DNA of 64,000 bases, taken from NCBI GenBank assembly GCA_907165135.1, contig OU015567.1, positions 6,577,001 through 6,641,000 of the forward strand. The letters are read 5' to 3'. Source of the stretch: Oikopleura dioica. Lineage: Eukaryota; Chordata; Appendicularia; Copelata; Oikopleuridae. The notes under the pieces were generated by a model that saw only the letters and a program-made list of their open reading frames with translations, was not told the origin of the DNA and searched no databases. The position numbers and the translations under genes are program-made. Shown piece by piece: positions 1-10,284 of this stretch. The first letter of the stretch is position 1, and every line of letters starts with the position of its first letter.

Positions 1-1238
1 TTGTCCATACTTTGTTACGGTAAAGATAAACGCTTTTGATCATTTTATCGCCACCTTCGATCCACTGAGAACCACCCAAAGTAACAACACCATCTTCAAC
101 CGATACACAGCCCATACAACGGATCGCTAACGGATGATCTGTTTCTCGTCGCCAGCCACTGATCCCCAAGGATTCTACCACTGCAGTGTTCGGTAACTCA
201 GATTGACGAACTGTTCCTCCACCAATTATAGTCGGGAAATTATTGTCAAGCGCCATGCAACCCCAAACATGATGATTTGCAAGAGTAAATGGGTTATTTC
301 TTGAAATTTGACCATCGAACTCTTCACATTTGATATATGGATCAAATCCAGAACAGAGCAAAACTTCATCAGGAGATGATGGCACGGTTACAATAGCTCC
401 CTCTTTAAAGTCATTCAAGAGTCTAACAGACAGTTCTTCAACCCCACAATCAGCAATTTTGGCAATCTTAAGTGTCATACAGTATTACTCAAATATTAAA
501 AGTAAATACAGTGCGTACCTTTCTTTGATCACTTCCACCACCAAAAATAAAAAAATCTCCATTCAACATTGCAGTGCCTACATTGGATAAATATTTATCT
601 TCTGGTGTATCATAATATCTGTTCTCCTTGAAATGACCATCAGCAGAAATAATATACTTGTAGCCAAGTTTGTCGCCTTCAGGTTGCTCGCAGAGAACCG
701 TCATGAATGGTTGACAATGATAGCCGTCCGCACATGGGCATCCGCCAGGACAGCTAGACATGCATGGGCATTTAGAGGCAAATGATAAAAAGGCCTCATG
801 GCAAGCATTGAAGCAAGTATTATTCGCGACGCAGTTGTTCACACAATCTTTGAACTGAGAGCCAGCCTCGTCGATGCATTGCTTGTAAGTCGGATTGTTG
901 ATTTGGGGATCTTTGCAGAAACACAATGGATGCGGGCAATCAGAACATCCATCCGGGCAATCATCAAAACACGGGCAAGAACTAACACAAGCTACAATTA
1001 TTCAAGTTTTAATAAAAACCATCATCACTAATTAACCTGAGTAAGTATTCAGACATTGATTTTCACAGAGACTGTCAGCACAATTGTCCCGACAAGACAA
1101 GAACTCAAGTCGACATTGACTCTCACAAAGCTCTCCAAGCTCTTGGTCACTTAATTTTCTATATTTAATCTTAATTTCTCACGCCGGAAGACTTACGGAC
1201 AAGTCCTTGCAGAGCCTTCCACAAAGCTTAAGAAGGCC
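1..1238 (-). CDS. Secreted Cys-rich protein with kelch-like repeats, 3' part cut by window edge
   Basis: The reading runs right to left through at least four exons: near 1238-1196, about 1155-1035, about 995-510, and about 455 to beyond base 1. Donors are canonical (GTAAGT near 1194, GTACGC near 517). The first exon looks hydrophobic (signal-peptide-like SFLAFLSFVEGSA) but no ATG is visible in it, so the true start is unplaced. The next exons are very Cys-rich, with motifs such as CPCMSSCPGGCPCADGYHC. The C-terminal part (GGGSDQRK, then VWGCMALDNNFPTIIGGGT and later LGGSQW) has the spaced Gly-Gly blades of kelch/galactose-oxidase-type beta-propellers. The protein is probably extracellular. 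Substrate and partner are unknown. The Cys-rich plus kelch layout is one I associate with larvaceans (family knowledge, not checked). Confidence is high that it is a gene, moderate on the fold. Confidence 0.7.
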
Positions 1239-1396
1239 AAAAAAGAAGCATTTCTCTTGACTGACGTAAGAAGCTTGCAAGAAATTCTTCTTTTAAGCTA
1301 GCCTATCGTTTTTATGACATCCTCTCAAATATCAGAACTGCTGATAAGGGAAGTGGAAACATAAATCAGGCTAGTTTATTTTCTGAAACAGTCAAA

Positions 1397-2064
1397 TTAG
1401 AATCCTCGGGATCGGAACCACTGTCCTCGGACGCAGGTGTCGTTGGAGTAGTCGTTTCCGGTGGTACCGATGTCCATGCCGTCGTAGGTCTGGACGTTAC
1501 CGCATCCAGCGTTGTATCCAGAAACACCACCCTTGGTCTTCTGGGCAAGAGTCCAGCCAGAGTGGTTTCGGCCGACGCAGTTGATGGTGTCGATGAGGAT
1601 CTGGGTGGCCTGCTCAATGTGTTTCTGGGAGTCCCAGGATCCCTGAGGGTTGTGGTATCGTCGATCGATCTGCATCAAACCGAAGCCGTAGCAGGTGCCA
1701 CCGTAGCAATCACCCCAGCCGAATTGGCCGTTCCAGGTCTGGAGAGCGGCGCCAGCTCGGGACTCTCGGGAGATGATGCCACCGAGGATGTTGTGATCGA
1801 TTCGCTTGGCGGTACCAGCAGCTCGGGTCTGGGACTGGTACTTTCGGAGGTTGGTCCAATCGTTGGAGGCAAGTCGCTCGGAGCAGGTCTTGCCGCCAGC
1901 GCTGCAGTAACCGTCCTGAACGAAAATTGAATCTGAAATCAAGGAAGAGTTCTCACCTGGTTGCAAGTTCCGGAGCAGCCGGAAGCGGAGATTTCGTTGA
2001 CGCAAGCGAAGTTGCCGCACTTGGCGTAAGCACCAGCAACGAGAAGAGCACAAGTAAGCTTCAT
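1397..2064 (-). CDS. Goose-type (g-type) lysozyme, secreted
   Basis: Two exons: 2064-1957 with ATG at 2064, and 1915-1397 ending in TAA. They are separated by a 41-nt GT-AG intron (1956-1916). The product is about 208 aa. A signal peptide (MKLTCALLVAGAYA) is followed by a short Cys-rich segment (CVNEISASGCSGTC) and then the lysozyme domain. The predicted catalytic Glu lies in GGIISRES, the hallmark of glycoside hydrolase family 23 goose lysozymes. GFGLMQID and the NTINCVGRN-like region also fit. The enzyme cleaves peptidoglycan beta-1,4 bonds; in tunicates g-lysozymes serve gut digestion or antibacterial defence. Length matches the family. The short Cys-rich N-terminal extension is common in invertebrate members. 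The antisense 122-aa frame over the same region is a shadow. Confidence 0.95.
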
Positions 2065-2450
2065 GTTGATTAACAAATGAATGAATTTTTCACCAACACG
2101 CGCTTCTTATTATTTTTTCCAGCTGATGGTTCCCAGTGCATAAGTAAAGTCTGGCGAAATTCTGACTGGCTGTTTGCCAGTTAAAACTGAATAAAACCAG
2201 TTATTTAGGAAATCAAGGCAATAAGTAAAACTCATAAAAAGGAAAAGTCAATCGAGTTTGATTTTATCCCCCTGCGCTCGATCTCTCAGAATGTCACCAT
2301 GGCAACATGGACGAGCAAAAATCGTTATTGGCGCGCCCAGAAGCGTGAATATTATTTACCCCTGGATTTTCTAGAACTGCTTTATTTGCTCAAAAATTTT
2401 AGAGATTTGTCAGATGGTTAAAAGTGAGACTTGGTAGAGGAAGTTCGAAG

Positions 2451-5400
2451 ATGAAGTTTATCGACCCGTATACTGCCGACGAGACTGAGCTTCGGCTCTT
2501 ACAGTCAGAGCCTGTTTCGTTTTTGGTCCTTGGGAAAGCGAAGTCTGGTAAATCAGAGGTAAGTGGAAATTTGGTCTTTTACAAAATATTTTTTCCCTTT
2601 AGCTTGCAGCGCATATCGCTCAAGAATGGGGCGTCAAACTCATTTCCGAAATCACTTTGATCGAGAACGAAATCAACTCCGGCTCTGATTTCGGCATCGA
2701 GATCAAATCTTCCCTCGACAACGGTGGCGTTGTGAACAAATCGCAAATCGCCAAACTCTATCTCAATGCTTTGACATCGGAAGCAGCTGAACATTATGGC
2801 GCCGTTGTTGACGGCATTCCAGATGTCGAAAATAAGGAGCTGCTTAAAATTATTAAAGGAAAAGGTCCAAATTTTTATCCGCAAAAATAGTAATAGTAAA
2901 TAGTAAATAACTGATTTCTTGACCTTGAAAAAGCAAAAACACGAGTCGTTGTTAACATCAAAATGAACAGCGATGATTCCACTCGTTCTCGCTCAACAAT
3001 GCGCTACGATCCCGTTTCCGGCCGTGGCTTCAACCTCGATTGTGCTCTTCCGGAATCCGATGCCGGCGAAGAAGCAGGAGAATCAGATGATTTGGGCGTT
3101 GATTTCAAGGATATCGTCAGTAATGAAAAGTAAGCATGAGTCCCGTCACAACTTCGTACTAAGTTCTCTTCAGATTCATCCAACGATCGGAAGACTTGCC
3201 GGAAGGAATTTCAGAAGATTTGGAAAACTTCGCAACAAAGATTCTTCCCGTTCACGAAGATCTGCTTACAACTTGTCAGCAGAGCTACCGTGGAACTGTG
3301 GTCGAAGTCTTCAATTTCTCCGGCATTTCCCTTCCCGATGTGAAGGAAAACATGATGCGCCAAATTCATGTGCTCGATATTCCCCGCGCACTAATCCCCA
3401 TCGAGCTCAAGAATATCGAAGAGCTGCCGGAAGAAATTTCGACCGATGAGCTGTTACGTTCCGTTCGCAACTTCAACAAGCCCTCCCAGCTCTTCAGGTG
3501 GCGACGTTCTCGCTGGGGTCGATATTGCCCAGTTGCTCTAGCTGATGGAGAGCTCGTTCTTGGATCGCCCAACTTCGCCCTCGCCTTTTTTGGGAAAAAT
3601 GTTCTTCATATCCACCCAGGAGCGATACGAAAACTTCAAAATCAACCCGCGAAAATATCTTATTCCAACGAAACCGAATAATCCTCTTCGAATCGCTGTT
3701 ACTGGCTTCCCCGAGTCTGGAAAATCAACGATCTCTGAAGAACTCGCCAAGCTCTTCAACTGCTCGATCATTCGACCAGAAGAACTCGTTGTCGAAGAAA
3801 AACAAAAAGCGAATAAAGAAGCTCTTGCGAAAAAACGAGCAGAAGTAACTGAGCTCGCTTTGAGCATGGTCCAAACGACCCTTGGAGCCGATGAAAAAGC
3901 AGAAGAAACTGATCCACGAGTTCAAGAAATCATCAACGCTCAAATGGCCGATGCTAGTCAAGCTGAAGGTCCGCCACTTCCACCAGCTGTCTACGTTGCC
4001 AAGATAAAGCAGCACGTGGCCGAGTTGTGCGAGTCGAGGAAAAACGCTGGCGAGGGGCTCTGCAATGGGCGCTGGATTATTGACGGCTTTCCAAATACGA
4101 AAGCGGACTGGAACGCGTTGTCGGAGGAAGGCTTTGTGCCAAATGACTTGATCGTCATTAGATCCCAAAGTGATGGGTACGAAGATCTCATCGAAGCTCA
4201 CTTCTTACGAAATCAAGAACGACTCACCGAGGCTTATCAGACTCGAAGAAAAGCGGAGAAAGAAGAAGGCGAAGATATAGTGATCGAACCACGGCCACCG
4301 CTGACGGCGACAGAATTTGACCCGTTCCGCAGTTCTATTCGAAACTGCGACAGCGCACTCGCTCAGCTCACGACAAACATTTACTCTTCCGAAACCAGCG
4401 TGCTGCAGCTGAAGTATTCCCATGACAATATGGGCGAGATGATCAAGGAGGTCGATTCGCACATCGAAAGTAGGTTCGAAATCCAACCCTGGCCATGGAC
4501 GGGCATCGACCAGCAGGACGAAGAAGACGACTCCGAGTTCCTCGGCGAATCCGAAGAAGATCCTTTCCTCGCAAACAGAGACTGGGGAAATACGAAAAAC
4601 TTCGATCCAGTACTCTTAAAAGACACAAATGTCCTCGTCCCTGGCGATCTGGAGTTTCAAATCAAGTACAAGGACGATATCTTCTGCTGTATGGACGAGG
4701 ATAATCGTGAAAAGTTCCTAAACGCTCCTGAAAAATACGTCTCGAACGAAAAGCCCTCCACTCCGCCGCCGATCAGAATTTGCTGCGTCGGTCAACTTGG
4801 AACTGGAAAGTCAACACAAATGAGCAAACTCGCCAAAGAACAGGGCATCTTCCACATTGACTGGAAAGCGTTTTTAGAAGAAAAGCTTTTGGAGAAATAC
4901 GAAAAGCGAATTGGCCCAAGCCATGTTGAATCTAACCGTCTTTTGGCTGAGAAAAAGCTTCATGAAAAAGAAGCGATGAAAACGATGTTAGACACAATTG
5001 TCTATCCTCCATCTCCAGACAATTCGGAAGACAGCTCGAAAGAGGAAGAAAACGATCCAGAAGAAGAGAGCATCAAGGAGTTCCTTGAAAGCGGCGAGCC
5101 AATTCCTTACGATACTCTGGACAAACTTCTAGCCCAGTTCTGGCGGGAAGACCCTTACAAATCAAAAGGATTCATTCTCGAAGGATTCCCAAGCTCAGCT
5201 GATGACTTGCGATACATCTCCGGCTCGGCCAACTTTCCCGACGCTCTTCTCGTTCTGAAGTGCGAAAAAGAAGTTACAGTCAAGCGATTGCTTCCAGGAA
5301 GAATGGCGACTTGGCAAGAGTGGCATGACTTGAAAGAAAAGCGACGACAGATCATTCGAGAGCACAAAGAAGGCGTTCGGGACAGATGGATCGAAGCCGA

Positions 5401-7910
5401 AACAGCGATCGCCATGGCCGAGGAGGAGATCGAAGAAGGAACGGATGTCGACACGCTGGAGCAGGAAATGCGCGAGCGAGTGGCAAGCAAGTTCGACGAG
5501 GGCTTCTTGGAAGTAGAAGACGAGTTCCCAGAAAGCGTCGAAGAAGCGGAAGAACGACTTACAGGAGAAATGATGAACGAGACTGCCCTGGACCGGGAGA
5601 GATTAAACAACATGTTCGACCTAGTCGAGCAGGCGCAGATTCCCAAGTTCGAAATCACCTGCAACAGAAAGCCAGAAGAAGCATACGCAAAGATCAAAGT
5701 GGCGATGGAAAAGTTCCTCCCGCCTTATAGAGCTGCGATGTTTGAGCGAGTCCGGGGCATTTCTCTCGCACAGGCGGAGAATTTACTCAAAGCGAATTAC
5801 TTCCAGCTCAGCAGCTTTGGCCACTGGGATCCAGTCGAACTCACGAATGGCAACGCCTTTAGACCGCTGGATCACACTGAAGGGGGCGTCAGCTTCCCGG
5901 TCATTTACAAATCGTACATTTACTTCCTCAACTCGCTCGAGAATCGCACCAAATTCGTCCGCAATCCCCTCGCCTATGTCCAGCAGCAGATCTCGTCCAC
6001 TGTCCCCTCTCCTCATTACAATCAACGAATCGCAGTCGTCGGCCCACCAAAGTCGGGAAAAACGACTTTGGCGAAACGAATGGCCACGGAGCTGGGTTTG
6101 TTGAAGGTTTCTGTTGAAGATGTTGTTGAAACGCTGACGAGTAAATTCAGCAAGACTGTTATCGCAGAACAAGGTAAAACAAAAGAATGATTATTTATCT
6201 AATCTTCCTTAGTTCACACGATTTTGAGCGACGGTGGAACCTTGCCCGACGAATTACTCATGATTGGCCTGGAAAAGATCCTCCTCGAGCCGCAAAGTCA
6301 GATCAGAGGCGTTGTCCTCGACGGATTTCCCCAGAGCAAGGCGCAATTTGACGCGCTCCAGAGACGGTCAATTCTGCCGCTTAGAGTTATCGAATTAAAT
6401 ATTAGAGATCAAGAGTGTCACAGAAGAAACGAACATGAAATTGCAGTCAAAGAGGCTTATCATGCCGCTGTTGAGGTAAGACTCCGCTTTTTCTAGACGA
6501 AAATCGATGTTGATACCCTTAAATACTGCTTATTTCTAGGCATCTCTTATTCCACCCGAAAAAGATGAAAACGAAGATGACGAGGATGAAGAAGAAGACT
6601 TCGACGACGAAGAAGAGGAAGAACACGTGCCCAAGGAAATTCCCAAGCCGGAGGAACTCTACGCAATCACACACTCGAAGGAAGTGATGACGGACTTCAT
6701 CAAATCGTACAGAGAATCAATTCCAGACGTAAAAACGTCGTACCACGAGCTCTACAGAAACTGGGAAACTCTGAATGGAAAAGTGAACCGCTGGAAACTT
6801 TGGAGCGACGCGCAGAAATTCTTGAACGGGGCGAATTGTCAGCTTCAGAAGTATATGAAGTGTATCAAATCGAGCAACCTGGCGCCGCTCGATGGCATTT
6901 GTATCACTCCCAAGTAAGAGATTCATCCTTTTCAGATGTTTTTTTAACCTTTGTTCACTAGTGAGTACAACAAACGATTAGGAAAGTTCAACAACTACTG
7001 TCCTGTCTCACTGACGCTTCGAAAAGAGCTCGTCGACTGTACAAAACAAGCAGATAAAAAGGAAAGAAATCAATTCGCGACAGAGTGGAAGGGCAAATAC
7101 TTCCGCGTCCAGGGACAAAAGTAAGCGCCTCCCTCTTTTTTCTCCTCAAACTTTTCAGGGAGCTAGACCTGCTTTTGCAAATCCAGCTCGTTTCCTCGAC
7201 ACGCCTTTGGAACTTCCAGCAGCGCTTCCTTCACAGCTCCCGTCAAAAACCGGAAAAGAAATTCTCGAAAGTGGGAAGACCTCTTTTACCGATTTCTGTC
7301 CAGTAACGTATTCCGAGAGCGGCTGCACTTATGAAGGTTTGAAACGCCCGGACGGATCGTTTGCTGCTTCGTACAAAGGAAAAACGTACGTTCTTTTAAC
7401 TGTCAAGGCTCTGGACAAGTTCATGCGACGGCCGGAAGATTTCTGCAACTTACAGCTTCCTGCCAAAGTGCCTCCCAAGCCGCTGCCGCTCGTCGATTTG
7501 CCAACCGGTGGTTATTTGGAACTCGGCACTGGCGAAGCTCTGACAGACGCAATTGACGCCGTGGGAACTTTCAAGCCGAAGCTGCCGTTTATTTCCGTTA
7601 CAGACTCTTCGTTGATTTTCGTGGCGCTGTATCTCAAAGCGAACAACAAGAATAACCCGCTTTATGTTCGGCAAAAGTGGCAAGCGGCGCTCGACTTGTT
7701 CAAATCGGACTGCGAGAACATCTCTTTCCTCGGCCGCAAAATGACCAGAAGATACAAGCCGAAAGAACATGTGAGAAAGCCCATTTTTGCTATGGAACTG
7801 ACTCTTTTTAGCGATTGCCAGAGCTTGACAAGCGATTGGAGCGATTCTTTGACCTGGAAAAGTGCCCGAGCTATTTGACAAGTATGAAGATGCCTCTCTG
7901 TAAAAAGTAA
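2451..7910 (+). CDS. AK9: Multi-domain adenylate kinase 9-like nucleoside phosphate kinase
   Basis: About ten exons join to roughly 1,680 aa. Junctions I could place include 2559, 6174-6212, 6474-6539, 6914-6961, 7121-7166 and 7771-7811, all GT-AG and about 40-66 nt. Four P-loops are visible: a degenerate LVLGKAKSGKSE at the start, TGFPESGKST (about 3715), VGQLGTGKST (about 4790) and VGPPKSGKTT (about 6045). Between the kinase domains lie AK9-type linkers (YCPVALADGELV, HWDPVELTNGNAF, NYCPVSL, DFCPVTY) and acidic stretches. AK9 interconverts nucleoside mono-, di- and triphosphates; vertebrate AK9 is about 1,900 aa. The joins around 2870-2950 are not fixed. At about 3588-3600 the frame slips: the C-terminal part needs AAAA where AAAAA is read, so either a sequencing error or a real break is present. 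A frame otherwise open for 881 codons favours an error. Its upstream neighbour on the other strand, the lysozyme, is divergently transcribed from a shared 390-bp gap. Confidence 0.9.
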
Positions 7911-8345
7911 CTTTATTTTTGTACCTTCTGAAAATATACTTTCATAATCTTCAAAAAATTCGTTGAATTTAATCTCTTTTATTACGTAGAAAATGAAGAT
8001 CTAAGACCTGAAAATCTGTCCTTTTTTACGTCATTTTTTATCCTTAGAAGAATATTATTTCAAGTCCCCACTATCTCCAGTGTATAAATGGGCTCATTTA
8101 GGTTCTGCATAAAAAGCGGTGAGAAAATCACATCCAGCGTCGCGTTTTGACAGCTTTTTGAATACCTGGCGGCTTTCTAGCGACGCTGGCATAAAAAAAG
8201 CGAATCGAAAATTAACCACCAGTTAGTAACGGTCAATCCGTTTCTTTATCACATAACAACACGGTTTAAATAGTGTCAGCATTACAATTTTTTTCAAAGA
8301 GACACTATTTTTGAAAGAGATTTTTCCACAATTATTAGTACAAAA
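7911..8345. other. Intergenic gap with a short hairpin
   Basis: No reading frame is supported here. An inverted repeat is visible at about 8132-8190 (CCAGCGTCGCG facing AGCGACGCTGG, loop near 35 nt). The rest is A/T-rich and should contain the 3' UTR of the AK9-like gene and the promoter of the sulfotransferase. No clear AATAAA follows the AK9 stop. Confidence 0.4.
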
Positions 8346-10216
8346 ATGGAGAAGCACAAATATCTCCCGTTTGCAGCTATTCTAAGTTTTGCAGTTTTTG
8401 TGGGTTTTATGTTCACGCGAGAAAGCAGACTGATAAATTTGCTAGAGAAATATTCAAACAAGCTGGAAGATTTTCAGACGAAGGTAAATTTCTACTTAAA
8501 AAAAAAATTCTCCTTCCTGAATTTTTAAGAGGGCGGAAATAACAAACAAACAGCCACAGAAAATTTACAAAATCAAAAGTCACAAAATCGAAGATAAAAT
8601 AACAACCACCCAAGCTTCATCTACCTTTTCTTTGAGCACAACCGAGCCTTCCGATTCCGAGAGTCAATTCATTCCAGAATATGAGCTTCACAAATCACAG
8701 CCAGAAGCTGGGCTCGGCAACCTGAGTGGAAAACCTGAGTCAGGGTCTGAAAGATCAAAAATGAAAAGCCGCGTAGCGGCTTTTTAATTACTAAGCCGCG
8801 AAGCGGCTTCGCAAAATAACCATTTCAATATATTTATGAATTCTGGCAAAGCCGCTTCGCGGCTTCGTTTTTAAAAAGCCGCTACGCGGCTTTTCATTTT
8901 TGATCTTTCAGACCCTGACTCATTTTTTCCACACAGGTTGCCGAGCTTAGACCAGAAAACAAAGCTCCACCTCCACCAAAATTCACCAATATTTCTTTGG
9001 TCGAACAAAATGGACTTTTCAACCGATTTCAGCGGCGAAAAACCAGGCTCGTTGAATTCTGCGAGGCTTGGAGCAAAGAGGGCCGCGTGACGCACAAGTT
9101 CAACAATCAGAAAATCGGAGTTGCGTTTCCCGAAGCAAAGTTGCTGCTTTGCGCGCCGTGGAAGTGCGGGTCTAGTTTTTGGAGGCAATATGTAGTCGCG
9201 CTGCATAAGAAGATCAACGGGCCAAACTGGTCAGACAGCCGGGTCAGGGGTGAAGATCCGGTCTACGCCCATCTATCGCCAGAGGAAAAGCGCAAGTTGC
9301 TGTACTCGCCCGAGACTGTTTCGATTTTGGTCGTGCGACATCCTCTTATTCGCCTCATTTCCGCGTGGAATGAGAAGTTTCACCGAGACTATCGCTATGG
9401 CTACTCGATGTTCAGAAGGGAGCACAATCTTTCGAAGTATGCGAAAGAAAAGGATGAAACGCACTGGGTTAGTTTTGCGGATTTTGCAAGGTGGATTGCT
9501 TTTGATGATTATCAGGATCGGGGTAGAAGAAAAATAAGGGGGTGGACAGCGAAAACTTTATTCAAGGTGTTTTAAGGCCTTTTAAGGGTGTCAACATCGA
9601 TTGAGTAAGGGTATCAGCTATGAATCGAACAACAGAAAAAATGCCAAAATTGATGTCGACACTCTTAAGAAAAATGCTGGTGTTTTCTTCTTACTGAAGA
9701 AAAATGCTGTAATAAGCAAGTATTCTATCCTCTTCCAAGTTGAAGAACAAACACTTTCGTCCACAAAGCTACATGTGTCCTCCTTGCGGCACTCGATTCC
9801 AGGAACGGGTTAGTCGCAAAAAGTAGCATCGTGAATTCTTCATAATTTGCGAACCCAAGGCGCTAGTATATTATAAAAGCCGAAACCATGACGGAAGATA
9901 TCGCCGCGGTTTTCAACAATCACACAAGACTCTTCGTCAATGATACGCTCTGGTCTGGATCGCCCTTTCATGAACGGATTTATTTCTTGAGCGCTTCTGA
10001 TCGCTAGAATTGCTAGGAATTCTTGAAAAACAGTCGATGAAAGGCGGCTTTGGAGGAAAATCGCCAGTTGACATGGCCAAAAAAGCAAGAGCTTTTTATG
10101 AAAACTTGGAGCGGCCGGTTTTGGAAGGATTGGTCAAAGTGTTCAAAATGGACATGTTGGCGTTTGGCTACACTTTCGATCTCAAAACCAGATCTATTGG
10201 TGGACTCACAGTTTGA
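8346..10216 (+). CDS. Carbohydrate sulfotransferase (Sulfotransfer_2 type), type II membrane protein
   Basis: Exons: 8346-8483, 8530-about 8723, 8951-about 9515/9521, 9740-9808, 9867-about 9950, and a last exon from about 10014 to 10216. The protein has a short cytosolic start, one membrane anchor (FAAILSFAVFVGFMF) and a Ser/Thr-rich stem, then the catalytic domain. The 5'-PAPS loop is APWKCGSSFW and the 3'-phosphate motif is VVRHPLIRLISAWNEKF. The segment NKHFRPQSYMCPPC matches the HWRPQ...C..C signature of HNK-1/chondroitin/dermatan sulfotransferases, and the end (MLAFGYTFDL) is typical. It should transfer sulfate from PAPS to a glycan in the Golgi. Several joins keep the frame only with GA or GG donors, as listed under findings. 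Two transposable elements lie in its introns. A second family member is at 48020-49756. Confidence 0.85.
8708..8950. mobile_element. Introner-like MITE, copy A (in sulfotransferase gene)
   Basis: Ends are CTGGGCTCGGCAACCTGAGT and, inverted, CCACACAGGTTGCCGAGCTTAG. Flanks are GCCAGAAG (8700-8707) and ACCAGAAA (8951-8958), 6 of 8 matching, so an old 8-bp target duplication. Palindromes GCCGCGTAGCGGC and GCCGCTTCGCGGC lie inside. The element is bordered on both sides by open coding frame, and an intron ending at its last base (TTAG|A) joins in frame to a donor in its left end. Deleting the element plus one duplication copy also restores the frame. Confidence 0.85.
9582..9668. mobile_element. TTAA-flanked 87-bp MITE, copy 1
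   Basis: TTAA borders enclose inverted ends GGGTGTCAACATCGATT and, at the other side, AATTGATGTCGACACTC. A second copy is at 16610-16699. TTAA target sites suggest a piggyBac-type mobiliser (family knowledge). It lies in an intron of the sulfotransferase. Confidence 0.75.
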
Positions 10217-10284
10217 AGTTTGGGAATTTTTTATTGAATTTACTATGTACATTGTACAGGCAGAAAATATATTTACATAAAGAG

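Noticed and set aside
1562-1930. 122-codon plus-strand frame over the lysozyme gene
   Set aside because: It lies wholly antisense to a well-supported lysozyme exon and its composition follows the complementary codons.
9250-9537. 95-codon frame inside the sulfotransferase exon
   Set aside because: It is out of frame with the exon holding both PAPS-binding motifs; a shadow.
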